The notes below the pieces were generated by a model that saw only the letters and a program-made list of their open reading frames with translations, did no database searches and was not told the origin of the DNA. A program made the position numbers and the translations under genes. From Rhodanobacter soli (GTDB taxonomy: Bacteria; Pseudomonadota; Gammaproteobacteria; Xanthomonadales; Rhodanobacteraceae), in assembly GCF_040548735.1 (NCBI RefSeq), contig NZ_JBEPSD010000003.1:186001-250000 (forward strand): a stretch of 64,000 nucleotides of DNA, written 5' to 3'. This document shows, piece by piece, positions 37,285 to 46,430 of the stretch. Positions within the stretch are counted from its first letter, which is position 1. Every line of letters starts with the position of its first letter.

Positions 37285-37884
37285 TCAGGGCGCGGCCATG
37301 CCAACACTCTCCACATAGATCAGCTCGCATGCGCCCGCGCCGGTGTCGTCGCGGGTCAGCGAGGTGTTCCAGTGCCAGCCATCGGCGCGGCTGGCGTCGA
37401 CCAGGAAGCCTTCGATGTGCACGACCTGGCCGGGGCGGATCTGTTCGAGCTGGCGCTTCACGTCCGCGTCGGCGGGGATCATGTGCATGTTCGCGCTGGA
37501 GGTTTCGATCTCGCGGCGCGGGATCGGGAAGGCGTCGACGTGCCAGTAGTAGAAGCGACCGGATTGGGTGATGTCGATTTTTGCCAGTACGCCGCTGTCG
37601 GACATGCGGCCCCAGCCGAGGGCGAGGTCCAGCGGCACCAGGTCGGCGTCGGCACCCCATGAATAGTCCTTGCGCGACAGCACGCGGGCGGTGATGTCGA
37701 AGTGCGCGCGGGTGATCAGGGTGGTGTCGCCGCGCTGCAGCTGCGCGCCGCGGTCGAGGTCGACCTGCACCGGCACCTCGGCGGCGAGCACGCCCGGCCC
37801 GGGTTGCAGCGGGCGACGATGCCAGTGCGACAGCGCGCCCAGCAGCACCAGCAGCAGAACGGCCGCCAGCAGGAGTTTGCGCAT
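37285..37884 (-). CDS. Conserved hypothetical membrane-anchored protein
   Basis: 199-residue protein with an N-terminal membrane anchor (KLLLAAVLLLVLLGALS) and a soluble domain presumably in the periplasm, with WGADADLVPLDLALGWGRMSD and FYYWHVDAFPIPR. I do not recognise a named family, though similar text is familiar from Xanthomonadales. It follows the DUF3501 gene by two bases on the same strand and may be the last gene of the rubrerythrin operon. Confidence 0.7.
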   Translation of the reverse strand: MRKLLLAAVLLLVLLGALSHWHRRPLQPGPGVLAAEVPVQVDLDRGAQLQRGDTTLITRAHFDITARVLSRKDYSWGADADLVPLDLALGWGRMSDSGVLAKIDITQSGRFYYWHVDAFPIPRREIETSSANMHMIPADADVKRQLEQIRPGQVVHIEGFLVDASRADGWHWNTSLTRDDTGAGACELIYVESVGMAAP

Positions 37885-37886
37885 GC

Positions 37887-38468
37887 TCAGGCGAAGTCCG
37901 CCGCCAGGGCATGCCGTTGTTCGGGCGTGAGGGTGGCCTCGACCGGCATCGCCGCCAGGGTCGAGGTCAGGGTGACTGCAGCGCCGGCGCGCCAGTCCGC
38001 GATCATCGCGGGGCCGAGTTCGAAACGCAGGAAGTGCACCGCGGCGGTCTTCTCGTCGTTGCTGCGCTCCATGTCCTCGTCGGCGATGGCCGTGACCGCG
38101 GCGTGGCCGTGCACGCTCAGCGCGATCGCATGCTCGATATGGCGCAGGCGCACCAGCTCGCGCTTGCGCTGTTCGACATCGGCATATTCGATGAGCATCG
38201 TGGCCTTGAGGTTGCTGCCGTCGGGAACCAGCGGATTGTAGGCATCCAGCTCGTCCTGGATGCCATCGGCCTCGAAGATGCGCTCGATGCGCAGCATTTC
38301 CTGCACCTGGTACTGGATGCTCAGGCGGTCCTCGAAGATCAGCGTGAGGTGCTCGCCGAGGTGCACCATGCGCTGCTTCTTGTGCGCCATCACGCGGGCG
38401 CGGAAGTCGCCGCGCTGCTGCGCGTAGGTTTCCAGGCTGAGCAAGTCGGTGCGGGTGAGTTTGTCCAT
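37887..38468 (-). CDS. DUF3501 protein
   Basis: 193-residue soluble protein starting MDKLTRTDLLSLETYAQQR, with MVHLGEHLTLIFEDRLSIQ and EMLRIERIF typical of DUF3501. The family is found next to rubrerythrin and Fe-S oxidoreductase genes, as here, but has no shown activity. It begins two bases after the stop of the Fe-S protein gene. Confidence 0.88.
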   Translation of the reverse strand: MDKLTRTDLLSLETYAQQRGDFRARVMAHKKQRMVHLGEHLTLIFEDRLSIQYQVQEMLRIERIFEADGIQDELDAYNPLVPDGSNLKATMLIEYADVEQRKRELVRLRHIEHAIALSVHGHAAVTAIADEDMERSNDEKTAAVHFLRFELGPAMIADWRAGAAVTLTSTLAAMPVEATLTPEQRHALAADFA

Positions 38469-38470
38469 GC

Positions 38471-39814
38471 TCAGATGCCGTAGGCCTTGCGCAACAGGCT
38501 CAGCGGATGTTCCGCCGCCGGCTTGTCGTCGAGGCCGTGGGCGATGTGGCCGCCGGCCATCGGGCAGTCGCTGGTGAAGTGGTCGGGCTCGGCCTGGCTC
38601 ACCCGGTTCTCCACCGGCTTGGCCAGCTTGCGCGAGAGCGCATAGGTCTTGTGCTTGACGCCGTAGGTGCCGTCGTGGCCGGAGCAGCGCTCGATGGTGG
38701 TGATCTCCGTATCCGGCACCAGTTGCAGGATGTCGCGGGTCTTCGGGCCGATCTTCTGCACGCGCTGGTGGCACGGCACCTGCCAGGCAACCTTGCCCAG
38801 CGACTGCCTGAAGTCGGTCTGCAGCAGGCCGGCCTTGTGCCGTTCGGCCAGGTATTCGAACGGATCGAAGAAGCGGTCGCGCACCAGCGCGACGTCGGCA
38901 TCGTCGGGGAACATCAGCGGCAGTTCCTGCTTGAACATCAGCACGCAGGACGGGATGGCCGCGGTGAAGTCCCAGCCTTCACGCGCCATCTTCGCCAGCA
39001 CCGGGATGTTGCGCTCCTTGTACTTCTTCACCGTCTGCAGGTCGCCCAGTTCCAGCTTGGGCATGCCGCAGCAGCTTTCCTGTTCGACCAGCTTGGTCGG
39101 GATCGCGTTGTGCTTCAGCACCGCGGCGAGATCCTCGACCACCACCGGGTCGGAGTGGTCGCAATAGCAGGTGGCGAACAACGCGAGCTTGCCGCGGGTG
39201 CGGCCGGCGGGGACTGCTTCGCCGCTGCCGTCGAGGTCGCGCAGGCGTTTGCGCGCGGTGGGCGAGTGGTATTCGGGCACGCGCGCCTTCGCGTCGACGC
39301 CCATGGTCTTTTCCAGCAGCTGGCGCGCGCCCGCGTTGCGGTTGGCGGCATTGATCACCTGCACCACCACCGGAATCGAGGCGAGCTTGCCGACCGCGCG
39401 TGTGCTGGACAGGATCTTCGACGACAGCGGCACGCCGTCACGCTCGAACGCCACCGCCTTGGCACGCAACATCAGGTGCGGGAAATCCACGTTCCACGGG
39501 TGCGGCGGTGTGTACGGGCACTTGGTCTGGTAGCACAGGTCGCACAGGTAGCACTGCTCGGTGACCTTGGGATAGTCGGCCTTGTCGACCCCGTCGATCT
39601 CCATCGTCTTCGATGCGTCGACCAGGTCGAACAGGGTGGGGAAGGCGTGGCACAGGCTGACGCAGCGGCGGCAGCCGTGGCAGATGTTGAACACGCGTTC
39701 CAGTTCGGCATCCAGCGACTGCTGGTCCATGAAGTCGGGGCTGGTCCAGTCCAGCGGATGCCGGGTGGGCGCGTCCAGGTTGCCTTCGCGCGTGTCTTGG
39801 GTGGGATCGGCCAT
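38471..39814 (-). CDS. Fe-S oxidoreductase with two CCG domains (heterodisulfide reductase-like)
   Basis: 447-residue protein. Two ferredoxin-type [4Fe-4S] sites (CHGCRRCVSLC near residue 46, CYLCDLCYQTKCP near residue 88) are followed by CCG-type cysteine domains (QESCCGMPKLE and ERCSGHDGTYG with C in DCPMAGG). This is the HdrD/GlpC arrangement for electron transfer, without a membrane anchor. It lies between rubrerythrin and DUF3501, and may pass electrons to rubrerythrin for peroxide reduction; that partner role is inference. Confidence 0.87.
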   Translation of the reverse strand: MADPTQDTREGNLDAPTRHPLDWTSPDFMDQQSLDAELERVFNICHGCRRCVSLCHAFPTLFDLVDASKTMEIDGVDKADYPKVTEQCYLCDLCYQTKCPYTPPHPWNVDFPHLMLRAKAVAFERDGVPLSSKILSSTRAVGKLASIPVVVQVINAANRNAGARQLLEKTMGVDAKARVPEYHSPTARKRLRDLDGSGEAVPAGRTRGKLALFATCYCDHSDPVVVEDLAAVLKHNAIPTKLVEQESCCGMPKLELGDLQTVKKYKERNIPVLAKMAREGWDFTAAIPSCVLMFKQELPLMFPDDADVALVRDRFFDPFEYLAERHKAGLLQTDFRQSLGKVAWQVPCHQRVQKIGPKTRDILQLVPDTEITTIERCSGHDGTYGVKHKTYALSRKLAKPVENRVSQAEPDHFTSDCPMAGGHIAHGLDDKPAAEHPLSLLRKAYGI

Positions 39815-39852
39815 CGTCTGTCTTCCCGCGGATCAGGAGCGGAGTCCCATCC

Positions 39853-39878
39853 GTCATCCCGGCTGTTGCCGGGATGAC
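39853..39878. repeat. Perfect hairpin between the rubrerythrin and Fe-S protein genes
   Basis: GTCATCCCGGC and GCCGGGATGAC form an 11-bp stem with loop TGTT. No T run follows on either strand. It may reduce read-through from rubrerythrin to the downstream genes or be a short dispersed repeat. Confidence 0.7.
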
Positions 39879-39897
39879 AGCCGTGTTCGGCGGTTCC

Positions 39898-40317
39898 TCA
39901 GGCCATGTCGCCCAGTGCCTTGGTGAAGCGGTTCGCGTGCGAGCGTTCGGCCTTGGCCAGGGTCTCGAACCAGTCGGCAATCTCGTCGAAGCCTTCCTCG
40001 CGTGCGGCCTTGCTCATGCCCGGGTACATGTCGGTGTACTCGTGGGTCTCGCCGGCGATGGCGCTCTTCAGGTTCAGCTGGGTGCCGCCGAACGGCAGGC
40101 CGGTGGCGGGGTCGCCCACCGCTTCGAGGTATTCCAGGTGGCCGTGGGCGTGGCCGGTCTCGCCTTCGGCGGTGGAGCGGAACACCGCGGAGACGTCGTT
40201 GTAGCCCTCCACGTCGGCCTTGGCGGCGAAGTACAGGTAGCGGCGGTTCGCCATCGACTCGCCGGCAAAGGCGTCTTTCAGGTTCTGCTCGGTCTTGGAG
40301 CCTTTCAGGTTGCTCAT
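39898..40317 (-). CDS. Rubrerythrin (diiron domain only)
   Basis: 139-residue ferritin-like protein starting [20 protein letters not shown]. Diiron ligands are in the ExxR-type helices ([54 protein letters not shown]). The C-terminal rubredoxin domain of classical rubrerythrins is absent, so an outside electron donor is needed. It reduces peroxide in the cytoplasm. An OxyR-type site lies upstream (40413-40449), with oxyR next to it. Confidence 0.92.
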   Translation of the reverse strand: MSNLKGSKTEQNLKDAFAGESMANRRYLYFAAKADVEGYNDVSAVFRSTAEGETGHAHGHLEYLEAVGDPATGLPFGGTQLNLKSAIAGETHEYTDMYPGMSKAAREEGFDEIADWFETLAKAERSHANRFTKALGDMA

Positions 40318-40412
40318 GACATCACCTCGTGGCGTTGGGCTGGGAGGGGTTGCAAGCGCGGCCTTCACGGTCGTGACCCGCCGAGCCTAGCGCCCGGCGG
40401 ACGAATGATGAA

Positions 40413-40449
40413 ATTGATTGTCTAGATCGGGCAAATAGCCTGCAGCTAT
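40413..40449. promoter_or_regulatory. OxyR-type site upstream of rubrerythrin
   Basis: The pattern ATTG-N7-AGAT-N7-ATAG-N7-CTAT matches the four-part OxyR consensus (ATAG-N7-CTAT twice, seven bases apart); the second half is perfect. It ends at the oxyR stop codon and lies about 100 bases before the rubrerythrin start, so it could activate that operon. Confidence 0.7.
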
Positions 40450-41417
40450 CAGTGCACCGCCTTGCGCGCGGGACGGACGGGCTTCGCCGCTACGGCAGGC
40501 GAGGCTGCCGTATGCGGGTTCAGCAGGTCCGTCGGCAACTGCCGGAACACGGCCGCCAGCCGCTTCAGGAAGCCGTCCATCGCCGAGCTCTTGCGCCAGA
40601 CCATGGCGATCCGCCGACTCGGCGGATGGCCCTTGAACTCGATCAGGTGCAGGTTGTCCAGCGGCGCTACGGGCGGCTTCACCGCGGTGACCGGCAGCAG
40701 GGTGATGCCGACGTTCGCCGCCACCATCTGCCGCAGCGTTTCCAGGCTGGTGGCGCGGAAGCCGCTGCGTTCGGCGGCGCCGGCAAGGTGGCACACCTCC
40801 AGCGCCTGGTCGCGCAGGCAGTGGCCGTCTTCCAGCAGCAGCAGGTTCTGGTTGGACAGGTCGGCCAGTTTCAGCTGGCCTTGCTTGTGCGCCAGCGGAT
40901 GGGCTTCCGACACGGCCAGCAGGAAGGGTTCCTCGAACAGGAATTCGGTATGCAGGCTGTCCTCGTGCAGCGGCAGGGCGAGGATGCCGGCGTCCAGCTT
41001 GCCCTCGCGCAACAGGCGCAGCACCGCCTCGGTCTTTTCCTCGACCAGCAGCAATTCCAGCTTGGGGAACGCCTTGCGCACCAGCGGCAACGCATGCGGC
41101 AGCAGGTACGGTCCCAGGGTGGGGAAGATGCCCAGTCGCACCGTGCCGGATTCCGGGTCCAGCGTGCGCCGGGCCACGCTGCGGATCTGCTCGATCCCGT
41201 TGAGCACGTCGCGCGCGCGGATGGCGATGTCCCGGCCGACCTCGGTCAGCAGCACCTTGCGCGGGGTGCGCTCGACCAGCGGCACGCCCAGTTCCTCCTC
41301 CAGCTTCTTGATCTGGGTGGACAGGGTGGGCTGGCTGACGAAGCAGGCCTCGGCCGCGCGGCCGAAGTGTCGGTGCTCGGCCAGGGCCACCAGGTACTGG
41401 AGATCGCGAAGGTTCAT
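40449..41417 (-). CDS. oxyR: OxyR, peroxide-sensing LysR regulator
   Basis: 322-residue LysR-type activator. The N-terminal helix-turn-helix is MNLRDLQYLVALAEHRHFGRAA, and the redox pair is Cys200 and Cys209 in DGHCLRDQALEVC, the OxyR signature. Oxidation by peroxide forms a disulfide and switches on target genes. It lies just upstream of rubrerythrin on the same strand, and a matching site covers its own promoter (41437-41473). Confidence 0.95.
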   Translation of the reverse strand: MNLRDLQYLVALAEHRHFGRAAEACFVSQPTLSTQIKKLEEELGVPLVERTPRKVLLTEVGRDIAIRARDVLNGIEQIRSVARRTLDPESGTVRLGIFPTLGPYLLPHALPLVRKAFPKLELLLVEEKTEAVLRLLREGKLDAGILALPLHEDSLHTEFLFEEPFLLAVSEAHPLAHKQGQLKLADLSNQNLLLLEDGHCLRDQALEVCHLAGAAERSGFRATSLETLRQMVAANVGITLLPVTAVKPPVAPLDNLHLIEFKGHPPSRRIAMVWRKSSAMDGFLKRLAAVFRQLPTDLLNPHTAASPAVAAKPVRPARKAVH

Positions 41418-41743
41418 GGATCGTCCCGGCTTGGCAATAGCCATACGCTATGGCTGGGATGGTAACAATCAATTGGAGCAATGCAAGCGAGGGTCCTATC
41501 CTGTGCCCACGTTGTGCTCGTGACACCCCGCGCGCCGGAGCTCCCCCTCCCTCTCCCCCGCAGGCGCGCGGGCTTCCCCGGCCGGTGATGAAGCTTGCTT
41601 CGTCGCCGGTTTTTTTTGCTCGGAATTCCCTCGCGGGCGGCCCTGGACGACGCGTCGCGGCATCCGGGCATGCCTTCTGGCACTGGGTCGAAGGTCATGC
41701 CGGCTCTAGCGTGGGGATTCTCCACGTACCCAGGGAAATCACC
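41418..41743. other. Divergent intergenic region oxyR / aminopeptidase
   Basis: About 325 bases without a gene. It holds the OxyR-type site at 41437-41473. The rest must carry the aminopeptidase promoter; no clear one was seen. Confidence 0.5.
41437..41473. promoter_or_regulatory. OxyR-type site in the oxyR promoter region
   Basis: ATAG-N7-CTAT-N7-ATGG-N7-CAAT fits the full four-part OxyR consensus with a perfect first half. It begins 20 bases before the oxyR start codon and covers a likely promoter (TTGATT about 16 bases from TAGCGT on the reverse strand), the position expected for self-repression. Confidence 0.75.
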
Positions 41744-44425
41744 ATGCGCCGACTCGCCCGTCCCCTTCTGCTCACCGCACTGGCCGCCTGCTGTGGTGCG
41801 GCGTTTGCCGCCACTGCCGACCAGGCGCCGCAGGGCCGCTTGCCCGGCTGGGCCGTGCCGCAGTCGTACCAGCTGGCGTTCAAGGTCGATCCGGCGCAGC
41901 AGGATTTCTCCGGCACCACCACGATCAAGGTCAAGCTGACCAAGGCGTCCGATCACCTGTGGCTGGATGGCGCGGAATTGAAGGTGTCGAAGGTGACGAT
42001 CACCGACGCCGCCGGCAAGACGCACACGGGCAAGTACGTCGCGGTGGATCCGAAGGCCGGCGTGGCGCGGGTGGATTTCGGCAGCACGCTGCAGCCGCAG
42101 CAGCTGACCGTGAAGGTCGAGTACACCGCGCCGCTCAACGCGCAGCTGCAGGGCCTGTACAAGGTCACCGCGAAGGGCCAGCCGTACGCGATGACGCAGA
42201 TGGAGCCGATCAGCGCGCGCTTCGCCTTCCCCGGTTTCGACGAGCCCGGCTTCAAGACCCCGTTCGACATCAGCATCACCGTGCCCGACCACGAAAACGT
42301 GGTGGCGAATACCCAGCAGGTGAAACAGGCGCCGGCCGGCAAGGGCTGGAAGACCGTGACCTTCGCGCAGACGCTGCCGCTGCCGACCTATCTGGTCGCG
42401 TTCGCGGTGGGCCCGTGGGACATCGTCGCCGGCCCGGACATCTCGCCGACCGCCTATCGCGCCAAGCCGCTGCAGCTGCGCGGCATCGCCGCCAAGGGCG
42501 AGGGGCAGCGCATGAAACACGTGCTGGGCGAAACGCCGAGCATCATCCACGCGCTGGAGAACTACTACGGCTTCGGCTATCCGTTCGACAAGCTCGACCT
42601 GCTGGCCGCGCCGGATTTCGAGGCCGGCGCGATGGAGAACCCGGGCCTGGTCACCTTCCGCGACTGGCTGCTGCTGATCGACAAGGATTCGCCGGCGCGC
42701 AACGTGCAGGGCTCGTTCAACGTCAACGCGCATGAGCTGGCGCACCAGTGGACCGGCGACACGGTAACCACCGAATGGTGGAACGACATCTGGCTCAACG
42801 AGGCCTTCGCCACCTGGATGCAGCAGAAGGTCACCATGCAGGTGCACCCGGAATACCGCGCCGACCTCGACCGCGTGCGCGGCGGCCAGGGCGCGATGAA
42901 CAACGACAGCCTGGTCAGCGCGCGCAGCATCCGCCAGCCGATCACCGGCAACGGCGACATCATGACCGCGTTCGACGGCATCACCTACCAGAAGGGCGCC
43001 AGCGTCATCGGCATGTTCGAGAACTACGTGGGCGAGAAGACCTACCAGAAGGGCATGCGCGCGTACATCCAGAGCCAGAAGTACGGCAACGCCACCGCCG
43101 ACGACCTGGTCTCGGCGATCGCCACCGCGGCCGACAAGGGCGATGCGTTCAAGCACGCATTCAAGAGCTTCCTCGACCAGTCCGGCGTGCCGTACGTGGC
43201 GACGAAGCTGGAGCAGAAAAACGGCCAGACCGTGCTGCAGCTGAGCCAGAGCCGCTACCTGCCGCTCGGCAGCAGCGGCGATCCGCAGCGCATCTGGGGC
43301 GTACCGGTGTGCGTGCGCTACGGCACCGCCGACGGCAGCAAGGTCGCCTGCGAAATGCTCGACAAGGCGACCGGCTCGATGGTGCTGGCCGGTGCCAGCA
43401 ATCCGACCTGGATCATGCCGAACGCGAACGCCAGCGGCTATTACCGCTTCAGCCTCGACAAGTCGGAACTGGGCGGGCTGGTCAAGCAGATCGGCAAGCT
43501 CAGCGATGCCGAGCAACTTGCCTACGCCGACGCGATCAGCGCGGGCTTCCGCCATGGTGACCTCGATGCCGGCGACATGCTGGCCGCACTGCAGCCGTTG
43601 ACCGGTTCGAAAATCCGCGAAGTGGCCACCGTGCCGCTGGACCAGGCCGCGCAGCTCTACCACCGCATCGCCGCCACCGATGCGCAGCGTGCCCGCCTGG
43701 CCGCATGGGCGAAGGCGGCCTACCTGCCGCGCCTGGAACAGTTCGGCTACCAGCGCAAGGCCGGCGAATCCGAGGACGACTCGCTGATGCGCAGCAGCCT
43801 GGCCAGTTCGCTGGCGTTCGACTTCAAGCTGCCGGAAGTGCGTGCGGCCCTGCTCAAGCAGGGCGAGGCGGCGCTCAAGCCGAAGGCGGATGGCCATCTG
43901 AACCTGGCCGCCGCCGATCCCGACCTGCTCGGCGACGCGCTGGGCGTGGCGGTGCAGGAACACGGCAAGAGCGCGGTCGATGCGCTGATCGCCGAGCTGC
44001 CCAAGACCAGCGACCCGGCCCTGCGCAACGGCATCCTCGGCGGCCTGGCCAGCGTGGAAGATCCGGCGCTGACCGAGCAGGTGCGCAATTTTGCGCTGAC
44101 CAAGCCGGTCAAGGTCGGCGAAATGCGCATGCTGCTGAGCGGCGGCCGCGACACGCTGGCCGAGCGTGATGCGATGTGGTCGTGGTTCACCGCGCACTAT
44201 GCGCAGATCCTTGATCGCACCGGCAGCTTCTCCGGCGGCCGCCTGCCGTCGATGGCCGCGGGCGGCGGCTGCTCCAGCGCCGAGTACGACCGTCTGCAGG
44301 CGTTCTTCAAGACCCGCGAGAAGGATGCCGCCGGCATCGGCCGCGGCCTGGCGCAGACCGGCGAATCGATCCAGCTGTGCAGCGCGCTCAAGGCGAAGCA
44401 GGATCCGGCCGCGATCCTGCGCTGA
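41744..44425 (+). CDS. Secreted M1-family zinc aminopeptidase
   Basis: 893-residue protein. Signal peptide ends GAAFAAT. The substrate motif GAMEN is at 295-299 and the zinc site HELAH at 330-334 with the third ligand Glu353 in NEAFA. A long helical C-terminal ERAP1-like domain follows. It removes N-terminal residues from peptides outside the inner membrane. The ATG at 41744 begins the signal peptide; the longer upstream frame has none. Confidence 0.95.
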   Translation: MRRLARPLLLTALAACCGAAFAATADQAPQGRLPGWAVPQSYQLAFKVDPAQQDFSGTTTIKVKLTKASDHLWLDGAELKVSKVTITDAAGKTHTGKYVAVDPKAGVARVDFGSTLQPQQLTVKVEYTAPLNAQLQGLYKVTAKGQPYAMTQMEPISARFAFPGFDEPGFKTPFDISITVPDHENVVANTQQVKQAPAGKGWKTVTFAQTLPLPTYLVAFAVGPWDIVAGPDISPTAYRAKPLQLRGIAAKGEGQRMKHVLGETPSIIHALENYYGFGYPFDKLDLLAAPDFEAGAMENPGLVTFRDWLLLIDKDSPARNVQGSFNVNAHELAHQWTGDTVTTEWWNDIWLNEAFATWMQQKVTMQVHPEYRADLDRVRGGQGAMNNDSLVSARSIRQPITGNGDIMTAFDGITYQKGASVIGMFENYVGEKTYQKGMRAYIQSQKYGNATADDLVSAIATAADKGDAFKHAFKSFLDQSGVPYVATKLEQKNGQTVLQLSQSRYLPLGSSGDPQRIWGVPVCVRYGTADGSKVACEMLDKATGSMVLAGASNPTWIMPNANASGYYRFSLDKSELGGLVKQIGKLSDAEQLAYADAISAGFRHGDLDAGDMLAALQPLTGSKIREVATVPLDQAAQLYHRIAATDAQRARLAAWAKAAYLPRLEQFGYQRKAGESEDDSLMRSSLASSLAFDFKLPEVRAALLKQGEAALKPKADGHLNLAAADPDLLGDALGVAVQEHGKSAVDALIAELPKTSDPALRNGILGGLASVEDPALTEQVRNFALTKPVKVGEMRMLLSGGRDTLAERDAMWSWFTAHYAQILDRTGSFSGGRLPSMAAGGGCSSAEYDRLQAFFKTREKDAAGIGRGLAQTGESIQLCSALKAKQDPAAILR

Positions 44426-44442
44426 GCGGCAACGTGGGACTG

Positions 44443-44480
44443 AAACAGCCGGCATGCACAGCGTGCCGGCTGTTTCGTTT
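44443..44480 (+). terminator. Terminator of the aminopeptidase gene
   Basis: AAACAGCCGGCA (44443-44454) pairs perfectly with TGCCGGCTGTTT (44464-44475), then CGTTT. It begins 18 bases after the stop codon. Confidence 0.85.
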
Positions 44481-44513
44481 GCATGGATCGAAGAACCCTT
44501 CGGTCAGTCGCTG

Positions 44514-44984
44514 TCAGGTCGCGGCGATGACGTCCTTCGGCACGTGGGCCTCGATCCAGCCGATGGTGAATGCCTCGAGCGCCACCCGCGGCGGCACTTC
44601 GATTCCGGTCTCCCGCACGAACGCCGCCGCGGCCTTGATCAAGGATTGCTTCGACTGATGCGACGCCTGTCGCGCGGCGGCCTGCTGCTGCCGCAGCTGG
44701 ACGATATGCGGCGATGGCTGACCCGGTCGCGCGAACTTCTGGTAGCGCCGCAATTCATCGGCAACCACTTCGGTATCGAACGATGCCTGCAGCATCGCTT
44801 TGCGCGCCTTCAGTAGCTGGATCAGATGAACGGTGGCTGGCGTCGGTCGGCCGGAGTCCTCCGCGATCAGAAGGACGCGGGCGAGTGATGGCGGCAGCAT
44901 GGCCGCGGGTACGGACGCGGATGCGTTGATGTGCTCCAGCTGGCTCAGGAAGCCGGCGTGGGGGAAAGGCTTCGGGGTTGCCAT
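44514..44984 (-). CDS. Hypothetical protein
   Basis: 156-residue hydrophilic, helical protein starting MATPKPFPHAGFLSQLEHI, with a Gln/Ala-rich middle (RQQQAAARQASHQSKQ). No family recognised, no signal or membrane segment. The start is set at the ATG at 44984 because the frame upstream reads unlike protein; the ribosome-binding site is weak. It faces away from the ACT/V4R-like gene. Confidence 0.55.
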   Translation of the reverse strand: MATPKPFPHAGFLSQLEHINASASVPAAMLPPSLARVLLIAEDSGRPTPATVHLIQLLKARKAMLQASFDTEVVADELRRYQKFARPGQPSPHIVQLRQQQAAARQASHQSKQSLIKAAAAFVRETGIEVPPRVALEAFTIGWIEAHVPKDVIAAT

Positions 44985-45209
44985 GGGGAGCCTGATTCTG
45001 GAGAGCCTGGACGATACGTCCTTCGCTGGCGGGATGCCACGGCGGTTGTTGAAAACCGCAGGGGTAACGGCAAATTCCGATATCGCCGTTCCTTCTCGTT
45101 GGCCTAGAATCTTCACGTATCGCGGACGCCATCCACTGCAGCGCATGGCCTGCATACGGCGGCGTCGTTCCACACAACGTGTCCACCGGCATCGCCTACA
45201 GGGGGCTTG

Positions 45210-46172
45210 ATGATCGAGCTGGAAATCCAGGGCCTCTCGGAAAACCGGGAGGGCCTGCTGATCGAAGTCGGCCGGCTCGTCATGGCCAGCGGATTCAACT
45301 TGCAGCGGCAGCGTCTGCTGCCGGATCACTACGGCATCCTGCTGACGATGGTCGTGCGTGGGCCGTCGCGCAAGAAGCGGATGCTCGAGGCGGCGCTGGA
45401 CGCCTGTGACCGCTTCATCAGCGTCAAGGTTTTCCCCTTCGTCGAAGGCGAGCCGAAACCGCATTTCGCAGCGTCGCGCAAGCGGGTGGGGCCGGCGGCC
45501 GTGGTCCCGCCAGCAGCGGCCGTTGCTTCGCCAGCATCCGGGTCCGTCGCGGCGCCTGTGTTGGAGGACCGAACCCGGGGTGTCGAGTCGGCAGCGGCAG
45601 CCGCGCCGGAGCCACCCCGAGAGCCATCGGCGGAGCCGGAGTTCGAGTTCATCCTGCCCACGCCGCGGGCGCCCGCACCGGCACCTGCGCCCGTGGTCAC
45701 GACATCGTTCGTCGAGCGGGTTCCGCTGGCGCCGGACGAGGCTGCCGTCGAGAAGGCGCTGCGAGAACTGGAGTACGACTACCCGCAGATCGTGCCGCAG
45801 CTGCTGGCGTTGGCGCATTCGGTCGCCGAGGCCGCGCGCGAATCCTCGCTCGCGCTGGCGGGGCGGCGTACGGGTGCGTGGGTGTTCGAGAGCGAGTACG
45901 CGCTGGATGACGGGCTGGATCTGCGCGAAGCGATCGAGCACATCGGCGCCCCCGCGCTGCGCGCGCTGGTCGAGGTCGACCAGCAGGGTGGCCAGTTGCA
46001 CATCCACGACAGCCCGCTGTGCGCGGAAGACGGCCGTTCCGGCTGCAGCTTCTTCAGCGGCTTCCTGGAAGGGCTGCTGGGGCCGGCCATCGCGCCGGGT
46101 AGGTTGTCGATTTTCCCCGTCTGTTGCCGGAGCTACGGGGCGGACGAGTGCGTGTTGGCGATTTCGGATTGA
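45210..46172 (+). CDS. ACT domain / V4R-like fusion protein
   Basis: 320-residue protein. Residues 1-80 look like an ACT-type domain of the GcvR kind (IQGLSENREGLLIEVGRLVMASGFNL). A long Ala/Pro-rich linker follows (about 95-170), then a C-terminal part resembling the 4-vinyl-reductase small-molecule domain (SFFSGFLEGLLG and CCRSYGADECVLAI). This pairing of two ligand-sensing domains without a DNA-binding or enzyme domain is unusual. The ATG at 45210 follows TTG and GGGGG. Confidence 0.6.
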   Translation: MIELEIQGLSENREGLLIEVGRLVMASGFNLQRQRLLPDHYGILLTMVVRGPSRKKRMLEAALDACDRFISVKVFPFVEGEPKPHFAASRKRVGPAAVVPPAAAVASPASGSVAAPVLEDRTRGVESAAAAAPEPPREPSAEPEFEFILPTPRAPAPAPAPVVTTSFVERVPLAPDEAAVEKALRELEYDYPQIVPQLLALAHSVAEAARESSLALAGRRTGAWVFESEYALDDGLDLREAIEHIGAPALRALVEVDQQGGQLHIHDSPLCAEDGRSGCSFFSGFLEGLLGPAIAPGRLSIFPVCCRSYGADECVLAISD

Positions 46173-46430
46173 ATCCGCGATCGAACGGAGCCGTTGTAGC
46201 GGGAGACCAGACCGCGCAGGGCGACGCGGCCGCCGACGACCGTGCGTGAAAGCACCGCGCACATTGACCGCGCCGCCCACGTTCTCGAAGTTGACGTGCA
46301 CGCCGTCAGGACCGGCGGCTTTGAACTGCTGCTTGAACTCAAGCCCATGCCTGCGACAGGACGGCCAGCCATTTCAAAATTCAGCCGCCCGCGCGTCTTA
46401 CAGGTCAACTCAGCATGACGAGGTGGACCG

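Noticed and set aside
39853-39878. Intrinsic terminator ending the rubrerythrin transcript
   Set aside because: Stem is strong but no T run follows on the transcribed strand, so it is recorded only as a hairpin repeat.
41414-44455. Open frame of over 1000 codons antisense to the M1 aminopeptidase
   Set aside because: Same cause: GC-rich third positions leave the opposite frame open. The sense frame has intact GAMEN and HELAH motifs.
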